A stretch of 51,266 nucleotides of DNA from Porphyromonadaceae bacterium UBA7180 (GTDB lineage Bacteria; Bacteroidota; Bacteroidia; Bacteroidales; Muribaculaceae): contig DKVK01000059.1 of assembly GCA_002491165.1 (NCBI GenBank), positions 1 to 51,266 of the forward strand, read 5' to 3'. Positions 7,604-14,947 of this stretch are shown here, one piece after another; the stretch's first letter is position 1; each line of letters begins with the position of its first letter. Both the position numbers and the translations under genes were made by a program. Under the pieces are notes generated by a model. The model had not been told where the DNA came from, did not search any database, and saw only the letters and a program-made list of their open reading frames with translations.

Positions 7604-8362
7604 TTAGAACATTCGGTGTGCTTCCCAGCGTTCCCCGGTGCCTTGGGTGTAAATCGAGGCTGCCTGAAGCATAATGATCTTGTCTTTATGTTGAACAAAC
7701 TTATTCTTGCAAAGATTGGTATTTATCGGCAAACCGTAATTGGCGGCAGTAAGACGGTCCAGCCGGTTCAGGGAGCCAGAATTGTATTCCAAGACCACTT
7801 CACGGCCATCGGGACGTGTTATTTTTACTGTTTCTGTCAGGAAATTTGTGCCTTCTAGCAAAAGGACGTAAGGAAAATGTGATTCTCCAAGCATCAAATT
7901 CGCAATTTCGGAGATATTCTTATGAGCTCTTTCTATCGCATTGCCGGCAACCATTAAATCTTGATTATTATTTTTACCTACAAGCTTGCCAGCTTTTATA
8001 TTTTCTATATCCTTTCCCTGATACTTGGCCTCGGAAACCAATACCACCCTCCATTCTCCATAATCATCATTTACTTCGATTAAACCACCGTCCGGAATGA
8101 TATTGGAATTAGGCACAAACAATGTTTGCCCCAACTCTGGATTTACTTTCTGCAAGGCTTCGTTTATCTCCTTTTTACTGACAGATTTTTTATATCTGAA
8201 AATCAATTTCGGGAAATCCGTTTGTAGTTGTTCAAGTACCAAAAGGGATAACTGTTCAACTTCCATGTCATGGATTTTGGCCTTATCGCCGAAAATTCCG
8301 ATGACGCCACGGGATGTTTTGTGTTGGCGTGTTAATCTTTTGGACTGCTCTTTTTTAGCCAT
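7604..8362 (-). CDS. ecoRIR: EcoRI-like type II restriction endonuclease, truncated by an in-frame stop
   Basis: The 252-residue product is closely related to R.EcoRI (277 residues) and collinear with it from the first residue. The catalytic triad falls at identical positions: D91 in PDGG, and E111 and K113 in SEAK. DNA-contacting residues are also kept: N141, E144 and R145 in AGNAIERAHKNISEI, and R200 and R203 in LNRLDRLTAAN. The enzyme should therefore have recognised GAATTC. The frame stops at a TAA after HRMF, yet the downstream codons (7532-7603) still encode the missing end. The protein thus lacks its last 24 residues, and whether it folds or cuts is unknown. It starts 86 bases after the guaA stop, just past a terminator. 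No perfect promoter consensus is visible in front of it. Confidence 0.92.
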   Translation of the reverse strand: MAKKEQSKRLTRQHKTSRGVIGIFGDKAKIHDMEVEQLSLLVLEQLQTDFPKLIFRYKKSVSKKEINEALQKVNPELGQTLFVPNSNIIPDGGLIEVNDDYGEWRVVLVSEAKYQGKDIENIKAGKLVGKNNNQDLMVAGNAIERAHKNISEIANLMLGESHFPYVLLLEGTNFLTETVKITRPDGREVVLEYNSGSLNRLDRLTAANYGLPINTNLCKNKFVQHKDKIIMLQAASIYTQGTGERWEAHRMF

Positions 8363-8388
8363 AGGTCGTAAAAATTAAAGTGTTTGAA

Positions 8389-8423
8389 GAACAACCATTT
8401 GTCGCGGGGGCAAATGGTTGTTC
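8389..8423 (-). terminator. Hairpin terminator after guaA
   Basis: A perfect 13-bp stem (8389-8401 with 8411-8423, GAACAACCATTTG and its complement) lies between the guaA stop and the start of the EcoRI-like gene. The following T run on the minus strand is broken (TTCAAACACTTT), so some readthrough into the restriction gene is possible. Confidence 0.65.
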
Positions 8424-8447
8424 CTTAAGGGTTTGGTTATCCTCCTG

Positions 8448-9971
8448 TTATTCCCACTCGATGGTGCTGGGGGGCTTTGAGGAGATGTCGTAGACTACGC
8501 GGTTCACGCCGCGGACCTTGCGGATTATCTTGTTGCTGACGTCGGCCAGGAAGTCGTGCGGCAGGTGGCTCCACGTGGCTGTCATGCCGTCGGTGGAGTT
8601 CACGGCGCGCAGGGCCACCACGTTCTCGTAGGTACGCTCGTCGCCCATCACGCCTACGGAGCGTATCGGCAGCAGGATGGTGCCGGCCTGCCATACCTTG
8701 TCATAGAGGCCGTAGTCGCGCAATCCCTGAATGTAGATGTGGTCGGCTTCCTGAAGGATACGCACTTTTTCCGGGGTGATGTCGCCGAGGATGCGCACGC
8801 CGAGTCCGGGGCCGGGGAAAGGGTGACGGCCGATGAGGGTGGGGGATATGCCGAGTGCACGGCCCACGCGGCGCACTTCGTCCTTGAAGAGCAGGCGGAG
8901 CGGTTCCACCAGCTTGAGCGACATCTTTTCGGGCAGACCGCCCACGTTGTGGTGGCTCTTGATGGTCATGCCGGTGATCGAGAGGCTTTCGATGACGTCG
9001 GGGTAGATGGTGCCTTGTGCCAGCCACTTGATGCCGTCGAGTTTCTTGGCTTCGCGGTCGAAGATGTCGATGAATCCCTTGCCGATGATTTTGCGTTTCT
9101 TTTCGGGGTCGGTTACGCCTTCGAGAGCCTTGTAGAAGTGCTCTTTGGCGTCCACTCCTATCACGTTGAGGCCCATGTCGGCGGTGTAGCTGCGCAGCAC
9201 GTCCTCGAACTCGTGGTAGCGCAACAGGCCGTTGTCCACGAAGATGCAGGTGAGGTTTTTGCCGATGGCGCGGTTAAGGAGCACGGCGGCCACGGTGGAA
9301 TCCACGCCGCCGGAGAGGGCGAGCACCACCTTGTCGTCGCCGAGTTTCTCGCGCAGCTGGCTTACGGTGCTTTCAATGAAGGAGTCGGGAGTCCAGTCCT
9401 GGCGCGAGCCGCAGATGTTTTTCACGAAGTTGGAGAGGATGACCATTCCGTCTTCGCTGTGATAGACTTCGGGGTGGAACTGGAGGCCCCAGGTCTGCTC
9501 GCCATCGATGCGGAAGGCGGCGTTGCGCACGTCGGCGGTGGAACCTACGTTGTGGAAGCTGTCGGGGGTGTCGGTGATGGAGTCGCCGTGGCTCATCCAC
9601 ACCACGGAGTTGTCGCGTACTCCGTGCATCAGCGGGTCGCTGTCGTCGTGGCTTACAAGCAGCGCTTTGCCGTATTCGCGTGTGTCGGCCGATTCCACTT
9701 TACCGCCGGCCTGCGAGGCGAGGTACTGCGCGCCGTAGCATACGCCGAGCAGGGGATAGCGGCCGCGCAGCTGCGTGAGGTCTATCTGGCACGCCTGGGG
9801 ATCGTTGACCGAGAAAGGGCTGCCGGAGATGATGACGCCGATAATGTCCCGGCGGTCAGCCGGAAATTTGTTGAAGGGCACGATTTCGCAATAAGTGTTG
9901 AGCTCGCGCACGCGCCGCGCTATGAGCTGTGTGTATTGCGAACCGCAGTCCAGTATGATTATAGTTTCCAA
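8448..9971 (-). CDS. guaA: GMP synthase (glutamine-hydrolysing)
   Basis: A 507-residue enzyme that converts XMP, glutamine and ATP to GMP in the cytoplasm, the last step of guanine nucleotide synthesis. The N-terminal class I glutamine amidotransferase has its catalytic Cys78 in GVCYGAQ, with His166 and Glu168 in FHPEV. The ATP pyrophosphatase domain has the P-loop LSGGVDST (219-226). The C-terminal dimerisation domain ends [11 protein letters not shown], the usual end of GuaA. Length and domain order are normal. It is transcribed alone from a promoter at 10203-10233. Its leader of about 225 bases is enclosed by a perfect 22-bp inverted repeat, so leader-based control is plausible. Confidence 0.98.
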   Translation of the reverse strand: METIIILDCGSQYTQLIARRVRELNTYCEIVPFNKFPADRRDIIGVIISGSPFSVNDPQACQIDLTQLRGRYPLLGVCYGAQYLASQAGGKVESADTREYGKALLVSHDDSDPLMHGVRDNSVVWMSHGDSITDTPDSFHNVGSTADVRNAAFRIDGEQTWGLQFHPEVYHSEDGMVILSNFVKNICGSRQDWTPDSFIESTVSQLREKLGDDKVVLALSGGVDSTVAAVLLNRAIGKNLTCIFVDNGLLRYHEFEDVLRSYTADMGLNVIGVDAKEHFYKALEGVTDPEKKRKIIGKGFIDIFDREAKKLDGIKWLAQGTIYPDVIESLSITGMTIKSHHNVGGLPEKMSLKLVEPLRLLFKDEVRRVGRALGISPTLIGRHPFPGPGLGVRILGDITPEKVRILQEADHIYIQGLRDYGLYDKVWQAGTILLPIRSVGVMGDERTYENVVALRAVNSTDGMTATWSHLPHDFLADVSNKIIRKVRGVNRVVYDISSKPPSTIEWE

Positions 9972-10004
9972 TATTATGAAGTGTATGGGTTAGCTGATTT
10001 GTCG

Positions 10005-10026
10005 CCGAAGTTGTTTCGACTTATTT
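10005..10026. repeat. Inverted repeat, left copy (22 bp)
   Basis: CCGAAGTTGTTTCGACTTAT plus TT at 10005-10026 is the exact reverse complement of 10179-10200. The two copies are separated by 152 bases. The left copy ends 34 bases before the guaA start. I see no other copy in the window and no obvious target-site duplication outside the pair. Confidence 0.9.
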
Positions 10027-10122
10027 ACGAAGGTGAATTAATCTAAAAATATCTTCTCTTTGGCAATCTTCCGCCATCTTTTTGGCGTCTTCCCCTTCGT
10101 TTATCAGTCGCGATGCCCGCAT
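10021..10122 (-). CDS. Possible 33-residue leader peptide inside the inverted-repeat element
   Basis: The minus strand reads ATG at 10122 to TAA at 10021 and gives a charged peptide (MRASRLINEGEDAKKMAEDC, then 13 more residues ending LHLRK). Its stop codon lies in the left copy of the inverted repeat, and it ends 49 bases before guaA. It could be a leader peptide, part of a small repetitive element, or chance. A GCGATG-CGGG-CATCGC hairpin covers its start codon. I do not recognise it. Confidence 0.25.
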   Translation of the reverse strand: MRASRLINEGEDAKKMAEDCQREDIFRLIHLRK

Positions 10123-10178
10123 CGCTCCATCTTCACGAATGGAAATCCATCCAAAAATATGACGAAATATTAACAAAG

Positions 10179-10200
10179 AAATAAGTCGAAACAACTTCGG
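10179..10200. repeat. Inverted repeat, right copy (22 bp)
   Basis: Exact reverse complement of 10005-10026. It lies 3 bases downstream of the -7 box of the predicted guaA promoter, so most of it should form the very 5' end of the guaA mRNA. There it could pair with the left copy. Confidence 0.9.
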
Positions 10201-10202
10201 TG

Positions 10203-10233
10203 CAAAATTACGAAAAATCCGCGACACTCCAAA
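10203..10233 (-). promoter_or_regulatory. Promoter of guaA
   Basis: On the minus strand, TTTG (10233-10230), a 19-base spacer and TAATTTTG (10210-10203) match the Bacteroidetes consensus. The predicted start, near 10197, falls inside the right copy of the 22-bp inverted repeat and gives a leader of about 225 bases. Confidence 0.75.
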
Positions 10234-10243
10234 ATGCTTTGCA

Positions 10244-12475
10244 TCATTTCATGCGGGCGAACTGCGATTCGTCGCCCACTACCCAGATGCGGTCGCCGGC
10301 GTGGAGCACCGTTTCGGGGTCAACGGGGACGAACTCGCCGTCGGCGCGCTGCACCTTCACCAGTATGCAGTAGTAGTCGCCGCGCAGGTCGGTCTCGGCC
10401 AGCGGTTTCTCTATGATGGGTGAGTTTACCGACAGCAGGATGGAGCGCAGGGAGACCTCCGGCGTGGGTGTCACCTTCGCCTCGTAGCTGCGTGTCTCGG
10501 CTTCCAGTACGTCGTTGAGTTGCTTTATCTGGTCGTCGGTACCGATGACGCCGAGGATGTCGCCGGGGAAGATGCGGGTGTTGCCCGACGGGAGCGGCAT
10601 CATCACCTGCCCGCGCTGAATGCTGGATATGCTGACGCCGAAGCGGTCGCGCAGCCCCGAATTGCTCAGCCGTTCCCCTATGAAGGTGGCGCCGCGCCCT
10701 ACCTCTATGTAAGCCTGGTGAATGTCGTCCACAAGGTTGTTGTTGAGGCCGAGACGAGTGTTTTCGCGAATGTTGAGGTTGTCCATGAACTTCTGTTCCA
10801 TGCGGTCATAGCGCTTCATGAGGCGGTTGGAGGCGAAGACTATGATGATGAAGAAGGCCACTCCGCCCACTATCCAGCCTATGGTGGAGGTGTACGCCAT
10901 CGAGACGAAGTAGACCAGGAAGAGGAGCGCGAGAGCCATGCGTATTATCCTGACGGCGATGAGCGGCACCTCGAAGGAGCCGGCCATCTCCTCGGCGCGG
11001 CGCGTGTTGCTGCGTGCCAGCGCCAAGATGAAGGGGGACATGGCAACGAGCGTTATCAACATGGCCAAAGGTTTGCCGTAGCCGTCGGGAATGAGCCCTT
11101 CGAGGGCAGGGAACAGCCATTGCAGCGACACCAGGATTATGGCTGTCAGGATTACGGAATAGAGCACCACGCGCCAGAGGTTCTGCATCAGTATCTCTTT
11201 CCACACCTGCCGGCGGTTGTCGCTGTGCTGCTGTCGCTCGCTGTAGCGCCGCAGGAACTCCTTGAAGGGCTTGGGAAGCCGTTTCTCCAGCGAGCGGTAG
11301 GCCGGGTCGGCCAGTTTTATGAAGTAGGGCGTCGTGAAAATAGTTATCACCGAGACGGCTACGATGATGGGGTAGAGCGAAGCGTCGAGCACCCGGAGGC
11401 TCATACCCAGAGATGCGATGATGAAGGAGAACTCACCGATTTGCGTGAGGGTGAAACCGCTCTCCATGGCCACCTTCAGCGACTGTCCGGTGACGAGCAT
11501 ACCTACCGTTCCGAAAACTATCATTCCTACAATAACCACACAGGCGAGCAGCAGTATCTGCCCCCAGTACTGCCCGATGACAGCCGGCTGCACCATCATT
11601 CCCACGGAGATGAAGAAGACGGCGCCGAAGAGGTCCTTGATGGGTTTCACCACCTTGTCGATGCGCTCTGCCGCCATGGTTCCGGCCAGCACCGAACCCA
11701 TGACGAAGGCCCCGAGCTCGAGCGAGAAACCGCACATCACCGAGAACACCGCCATGGCGAAGCAGAGTCCCATGGAGCACACCAGCAGCGTCTCGTCGTT
11801 GAGGTAACCGCGTATCTTGCTCAGGAATCCCGGCAGCAGGTAAACTCCGGCCACGAACCATATTATAAGGAAGAAAAGCAGCTTTCCCACGGAGAAGAGC
11901 AGTTCGGTACCCTCCACGTTGCCCACGGCTATGGAGGAGAGCAGCACCAGCATCAGCACCGCGAAGAGGTCTTCGATAATGAGTACCGCCAGCACCAGCG
12001 AGGCGAAGCGCTTCTGCCTCAGTCCCAGGTCGGAGAGCGCCTTGAGGATGATGGTGGTCGATGACATGGAAATCATTCCTCCCAGGAAGATGCAGTTGAT
12101 GGTGTCGAGATGCAACAGACGTCCCACGCCGAAGCCGGCGAAGGTCATCCCCGCTATGATGATGAAGGCCGTGATGGCCGCCGAGCTGCCCGACCGCATC
12201 AGCTTCTTGAAACTGAACTCCACGCCGAGGGTGAACATCAGCACCACGATTCCCACCTGCGCCCACACCTCGATGTTGGACAGCGACGAGATGGAGGGGA
12301 GGAACACGAAGTTGGGGCTGGCCAGGAATCCGGCCACGATATATCCGAGTACCACCGGCTGCCGGAGCTTCTTGCAGAGCAAGGTGGCCACGGCGGCCAG
12401 CAGCAGCACGAGCGCAAGGTCGGAAAGCAGGCCGTTCACGAGATGTTCGGTGGTTTGGGCTGTGAGCAGTATCAT
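10244..12475 (-). CDS. Kef-type cation/proton antiporter (CPA2) with two C-terminal RCK_C domains
   Basis: A 743-residue inner-membrane transporter of the CPA2 family. The N-terminal half has about a dozen hydrophobic helices with typical CPA2 segments (LLCKKLRQPVVLGYIVAGFL, VVLMFTLGVEFSFKKL, and a late SGFTLTQIGEFSFI). More membrane segments follow up to about residue 560. The C terminus carries two RCK_C/TrkA_C-like domains, one with FPGDILGVIGTDDQI and one with HAGDRIWVVGDES. No nucleotide-binding RCK_N (TrkA_N) domain is visible between them, unlike KefB and KefC of enterobacteria. It probably exchanges K+ or Na+ for H+. The first 4 bases overlap the end of the MgtC-like gene (12472-12475), so the two are translated from one mRNA. 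Confidence 0.9.
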   Translation of the reverse strand: MILLTAQTTEHLVNGLLSDLALVLLLAAVATLLCKKLRQPVVLGYIVAGFLASPNFVFLPSISSLSNIEVWAQVGIVVLMFTLGVEFSFKKLMRSGSSAAITAFIIIAGMTFAGFGVGRLLHLDTINCIFLGGMISMSSTTIILKALSDLGLRQKRFASLVLAVLIIEDLFAVLMLVLLSSIAVGNVEGTELLFSVGKLLFFLIIWFVAGVYLLPGFLSKIRGYLNDETLLVCSMGLCFAMAVFSVMCGFSLELGAFVMGSVLAGTMAAERIDKVVKPIKDLFGAVFFISVGMMVQPAVIGQYWGQILLLACVVIVGMIVFGTVGMLVTGQSLKVAMESGFTLTQIGEFSFIIASLGMSLRVLDASLYPIIVAVSVITIFTTPYFIKLADPAYRSLEKRLPKPFKEFLRRYSERQQHSDNRRQVWKEILMQNLWRVVLYSVILTAIILVSLQWLFPALEGLIPDGYGKPLAMLITLVAMSPFILALARSNTRRAEEMAGSFEVPLIAVRIIRMALALLFLVYFVSMAYTSTIGWIVGGVAFFIIIVFASNRLMKRYDRMEQKFMDNLNIRENTRLGLNNNLVDDIHQAYIEVGRGATFIGERLSNSGLRDRFGVSISSIQRGQVMMPLPSGNTRIFPGDILGVIGTDDQIKQLNDVLEAETRSYEAKVTPTPEVSLRSILLSVNSPIIEKPLAETDLRGDYYCILVKVQRADGEFVPVDPETVLHAGDRIWVVGDESQFARMK

Positions 12476-13206
12476 AGTTCAATTTGGCTTGAAAGGGTGA
12501 TGGACTTGGTGCGTGCCAGGCCGCGCAGTTCAGCTATTACGGGGAGGATGTTGCTGCGGGTGGGGACGAGCACCACGAAGTTTATGACCGTGCGTTTGGC
12601 GTCGTAGTCATAGTCTATGTAGAAGGTGGAGAGATGCAGTTTGCGTTGTGTGAAGAGTTTGCGGTAAGGCGCGATGTCCGACACTATATCGTCCACCACA
12701 ACGTTCAGCACCTTGCTTTCCTGTCCTATGTGGCGCGAATGTTCGTAGCGCTCCACGGTGACAAGGATTATCATGCAGATGAACGTAGCCAGCAGGGCGC
12801 CCTGGTACATGCCTACGCCCACGGCCATGCCTATGATGGCGGTAATCCATATACCGGCGGCGGTGGTGAGTCCGCGCACGGCACCTTTGGTCTGTATCAT
12901 GGCGCCGCCGCCTATGAAGCCGACGCCTGTTATCACCTGCGCCGCGATGCGCGACGGGTCGCCGTTCTTGAGGCCCAGGTAGACCTGCGGTACGTAAATA
13001 GAAAGCAGCATGGCCAGACAGGCACCAACGGACATGAGCGCGAACGTGCGCACGCCGGCTATCTGCCCCTTGCGCTTGCGCTCGTAACCCACACACATAC
13101 CCAACAACATGCTCAGCAGCAGGCGGAACAGCGAGTTGCTGAACGTAACGTCAAGGCTGTTGATGTCCGCCATGAAAGCCTCGAACCAGTCTCTTAAAAA
13201 ATCCAT
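12472..13206 (-). CDS. MgtC/SapB family membrane protein
   Basis: A 244-residue inner-membrane protein. The N-terminal domain has about five membrane helices with the family hallmarks GMCVGYERKRKGQIAGVRT and ITGVGFIGGGAMIQ. The C-terminal part, from about residue 165, is soluble and resembles the ACT-like domain of some family members. MgtC proteins affect magnesium and membrane-potential homeostasis, and their molecular action differs between species. Its stop overlaps the antiporter start by 4 bases, which suggests a joint role in ion balance. The promoter is at 13245-13274. Confidence 0.92.
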   Translation of the reverse strand: MDFLRDWFEAFMADINSLDVTFSNSLFRLLLSMLLGMCVGYERKRKGQIAGVRTFALMSVGACLAMLLSIYVPQVYLGLKNGDPSRIAAQVITGVGFIGGGAMIQTKGAVRGLTTAAGIWITAIIGMAVGVGMYQGALLATFICMIILVTVERYEHSRHIGQESKVLNVVVDDIVSDIAPYRKLFTQRKLHLSTFYIDYDYDAKRTVINFVVLVPTRSNILPVIAELRGLARTKSITLSSQIEL

Positions 13207-13244
13207 TTATTCCGGGTAAAAAATTAAGCGAGGGGGAGGATTTG

Positions 13245-13274
13245 CAAATTTAACAAAATTTCCGCAATTTTCAA
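13245..13274 (-). promoter_or_regulatory. Promoter of the mgtC-like/antiporter operon
   Basis: On the minus strand, TTG (13274-13272), a 19-base spacer and TAAATTTG (13252-13245). It lies about 40 bases before the ATG at 13206 and is divergent from the promoter at 13392-13422. Confidence 0.65.
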
Positions 13275-13391
13275 CCCTCCCGCCCCGAAATTTTTTCCAA
13301 AAGATGCTTATGCATCCTTTTGAAAGTTCCGGGACATAGGATCGTTTGGAGCGTGTACCTACGGAATTTGCAATTTTTAGCATCGCGGAGC

Positions 13392-13422
13392 TTGCAAAAA
13401 CGGGCGGTGTGCATTATCTTTG
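13392..13422 (+). promoter_or_regulatory. Promoter of the GHL10 gene, nearly touching the start codon
   Basis: TTG (13392-13394), a 20-base spacer and TATCTTTG (13415-13422). The -7 box ends only 5 bases before the ATG at 13428, so the mRNA should start at or very near the start codon. Confidence 0.7.
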
Positions 13423-13427
13423 CAAAT

Positions 13428-14921
13428 ATGAAAAAATTACTGATGACACTTCTGATGGCGGCGGCCGCCCTGACGGGCAGCGTTGTCGCCGAAAATAATA
13501 ATACCGCTCCGAAACGCGAGTTCCGCGGCGCATGGCTCCACGTAATAGGCCCGGTGGCTTATTCCCGCATGTCCACCGACCAGGCCAAGCAATTCATTGT
13601 AAAACAGCTCGATGCCCTCGAAAAAGCCGGCTGCAACGCCGTGATATTCCAGGTGCGTCCCATGGCCGACGCCCTCTACAAGAGCGACCTCGAAGATTGG
13701 TCGCAGTACCTCACCGGGCGCCGAGGCAAAGCTCCCTCGCCGATGTGGGACCCCATGGAGTTCACCATCGAGGAAGCCCACAAACGCGGCATGGAGTTCC
13801 ACGCGTGGATTAACCCCTACCGCGTCTCCGTGACGCCGGCCACGCTTCCCGCCGACCATATCTCGAAAAAGGAGCCGCACCGCTTCTTCAAATATGACGG
13901 CAAAGTATTTTTCGACCCTGCGTATCAGGAAAACCGCGACTTCATCTGCGACGTGGTGCGCGACATCGTGAGCCGCTATGACGTAGACGCCATTCACATA
14001 GACGACTACTTCTATCCCTATCCCGGCAAAACGCCCTTCAACGCCGACGCCGCAAGCTACGCCAAGTTCGGCAAAGGGCAGGACAAGGGTGACTGGCGCC
14101 GCCACAACGTGGACATGCTCATAGAACAACTTCACTACACCATACGCCGCACCAAACCCTGGGTGCGCTTCGGCATCAGCCCCTTCGGCATCTGGCGCAA
14201 CAAGAAGAACGACCCGCGCGGTTCCGAAACCAACGGCCTGCAGAACTACGACGGCCTCTACGCCGACATCCTCCTTTGGGACAAAAAGGGATGGGTGGAC
14301 TACGTTGCGCCGCAGCTTTACTGGGAACTGGACCACAAGGCCGCCTCTTCGCGCAAGCTCATAAAATGGTGGAACGACAACATCGAGAACGCGCAGCTCT
14401 ACATAGGCCAGGACGTGCAGCGCACCATGAACCAGCGCGACACGCAGGCCGGCCGGCCTGACGAGCTCCGGACTAAGATAGAACTCAGCCGACAGTATCC
14501 CAATGTCTCCGGCAACGTTTGGTGGCACGGTTACTGGGTGGTGGACAACTACAAAGGGGCGCGCGACGCCCTTGAAAAGAAATACCAGAACACGCTGGCC
14601 CTGCCGCCGGCTTTCGGCCCGGAAGTGAGTGTCGCCGTCCCGGAGGACGTTGCCATATCGCGCCGCGACGGCAAAGTGTTCCTCGAATGGGACGCCCCTG
14701 AGCGCGGCCGCAGGGAGGCTTCCACCGACGTGGTGAAATATGTGGTCTACCAGTTCCTGCCCGGCGAAAAGCATGACATCGACAACTCCGAGGCCATAAT
14801 CTCAATCACCCCCTATACCTCCGTCACCCTCTCTGAAGACAGCAGGGGGAGCACCTTCGCCGTCACCGGCGTGGACCGCATGAATCGCGAGTCCAGACCC
14901 GTAACCGTCAAAATGAAATAA
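13428..14921 (+). CDS. GHL10 family (DUF187) secreted glycoside hydrolase-like protein
   Basis: A 497-residue exported protein with a signal peptide at residues 1-22 (MKKLLMTLLMAAAALTGSVV). The body starts REFRGAWLHVIG and contains GCNAVIFQVRPMADALYKS, FHAWINPYRVS, AIHIDDYFYPYPG and RFGISPFGIWRN. These are the typical blocks of the GHL10/YngK-like TIM barrel. The residues after about 410 form a C-terminal Fn3-like beta domain. The substrate is not settled, and a role on peptidoglycan-derived or other glycans is family-level inference. The frame is open upstream to 13320, but the promoter -7 box at 13415-13422 excludes that extension, so the start is the ATG at 13428. The AraC-type regulator follows 26 bases later. 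Confidence 0.88.
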   Translation: MKKLLMTLLMAAAALTGSVVAENNNTAPKREFRGAWLHVIGPVAYSRMSTDQAKQFIVKQLDALEKAGCNAVIFQVRPMADALYKSDLEDWSQYLTGRRGKAPSPMWDPMEFTIEEAHKRGMEFHAWINPYRVSVTPATLPADHISKKEPHRFFKYDGKVFFDPAYQENRDFICDVVRDIVSRYDVDAIHIDDYFYPYPGKTPFNADAASYAKFGKGQDKGDWRRHNVDMLIEQLHYTIRRTKPWVRFGISPFGIWRNKKNDPRGSETNGLQNYDGLYADILLWDKKGWVDYVAPQLYWELDHKAASSRKLIKWWNDNIENAQLYIGQDVQRTMNQRDTQAGRPDELRTKIELSRQYPNVSGNVWWHGYWVVDNYKGARDALEKKYQNTLALPPAFGPEVSVAVPEDVAISRRDGKVFLEWDAPERGRREASTDVVKYVVYQFLPGEKHDIDNSEAIISITPYTSVTLSEDSRGSTFAVTGVDRMNRESRPVTVKMK

Positions 14922-14947
14922 CCCCTAATCTTATTTGAACCTGCATC

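Noticed and set aside
8556..10046. A 496-codon plus-strand frame opposite guaA
   Set aside because: It is the antisense shadow of guaA in GC-rich DNA. The composition is dominated by Val, Ala, His and Gly, and no protein motif is visible.
10520..12064. A 514-codon plus-strand frame opposite the antiporter gene
   Set aside because: It is extremely rich in His, Glu and Tyr, an artefact of reading antisense to hydrophobic helices.
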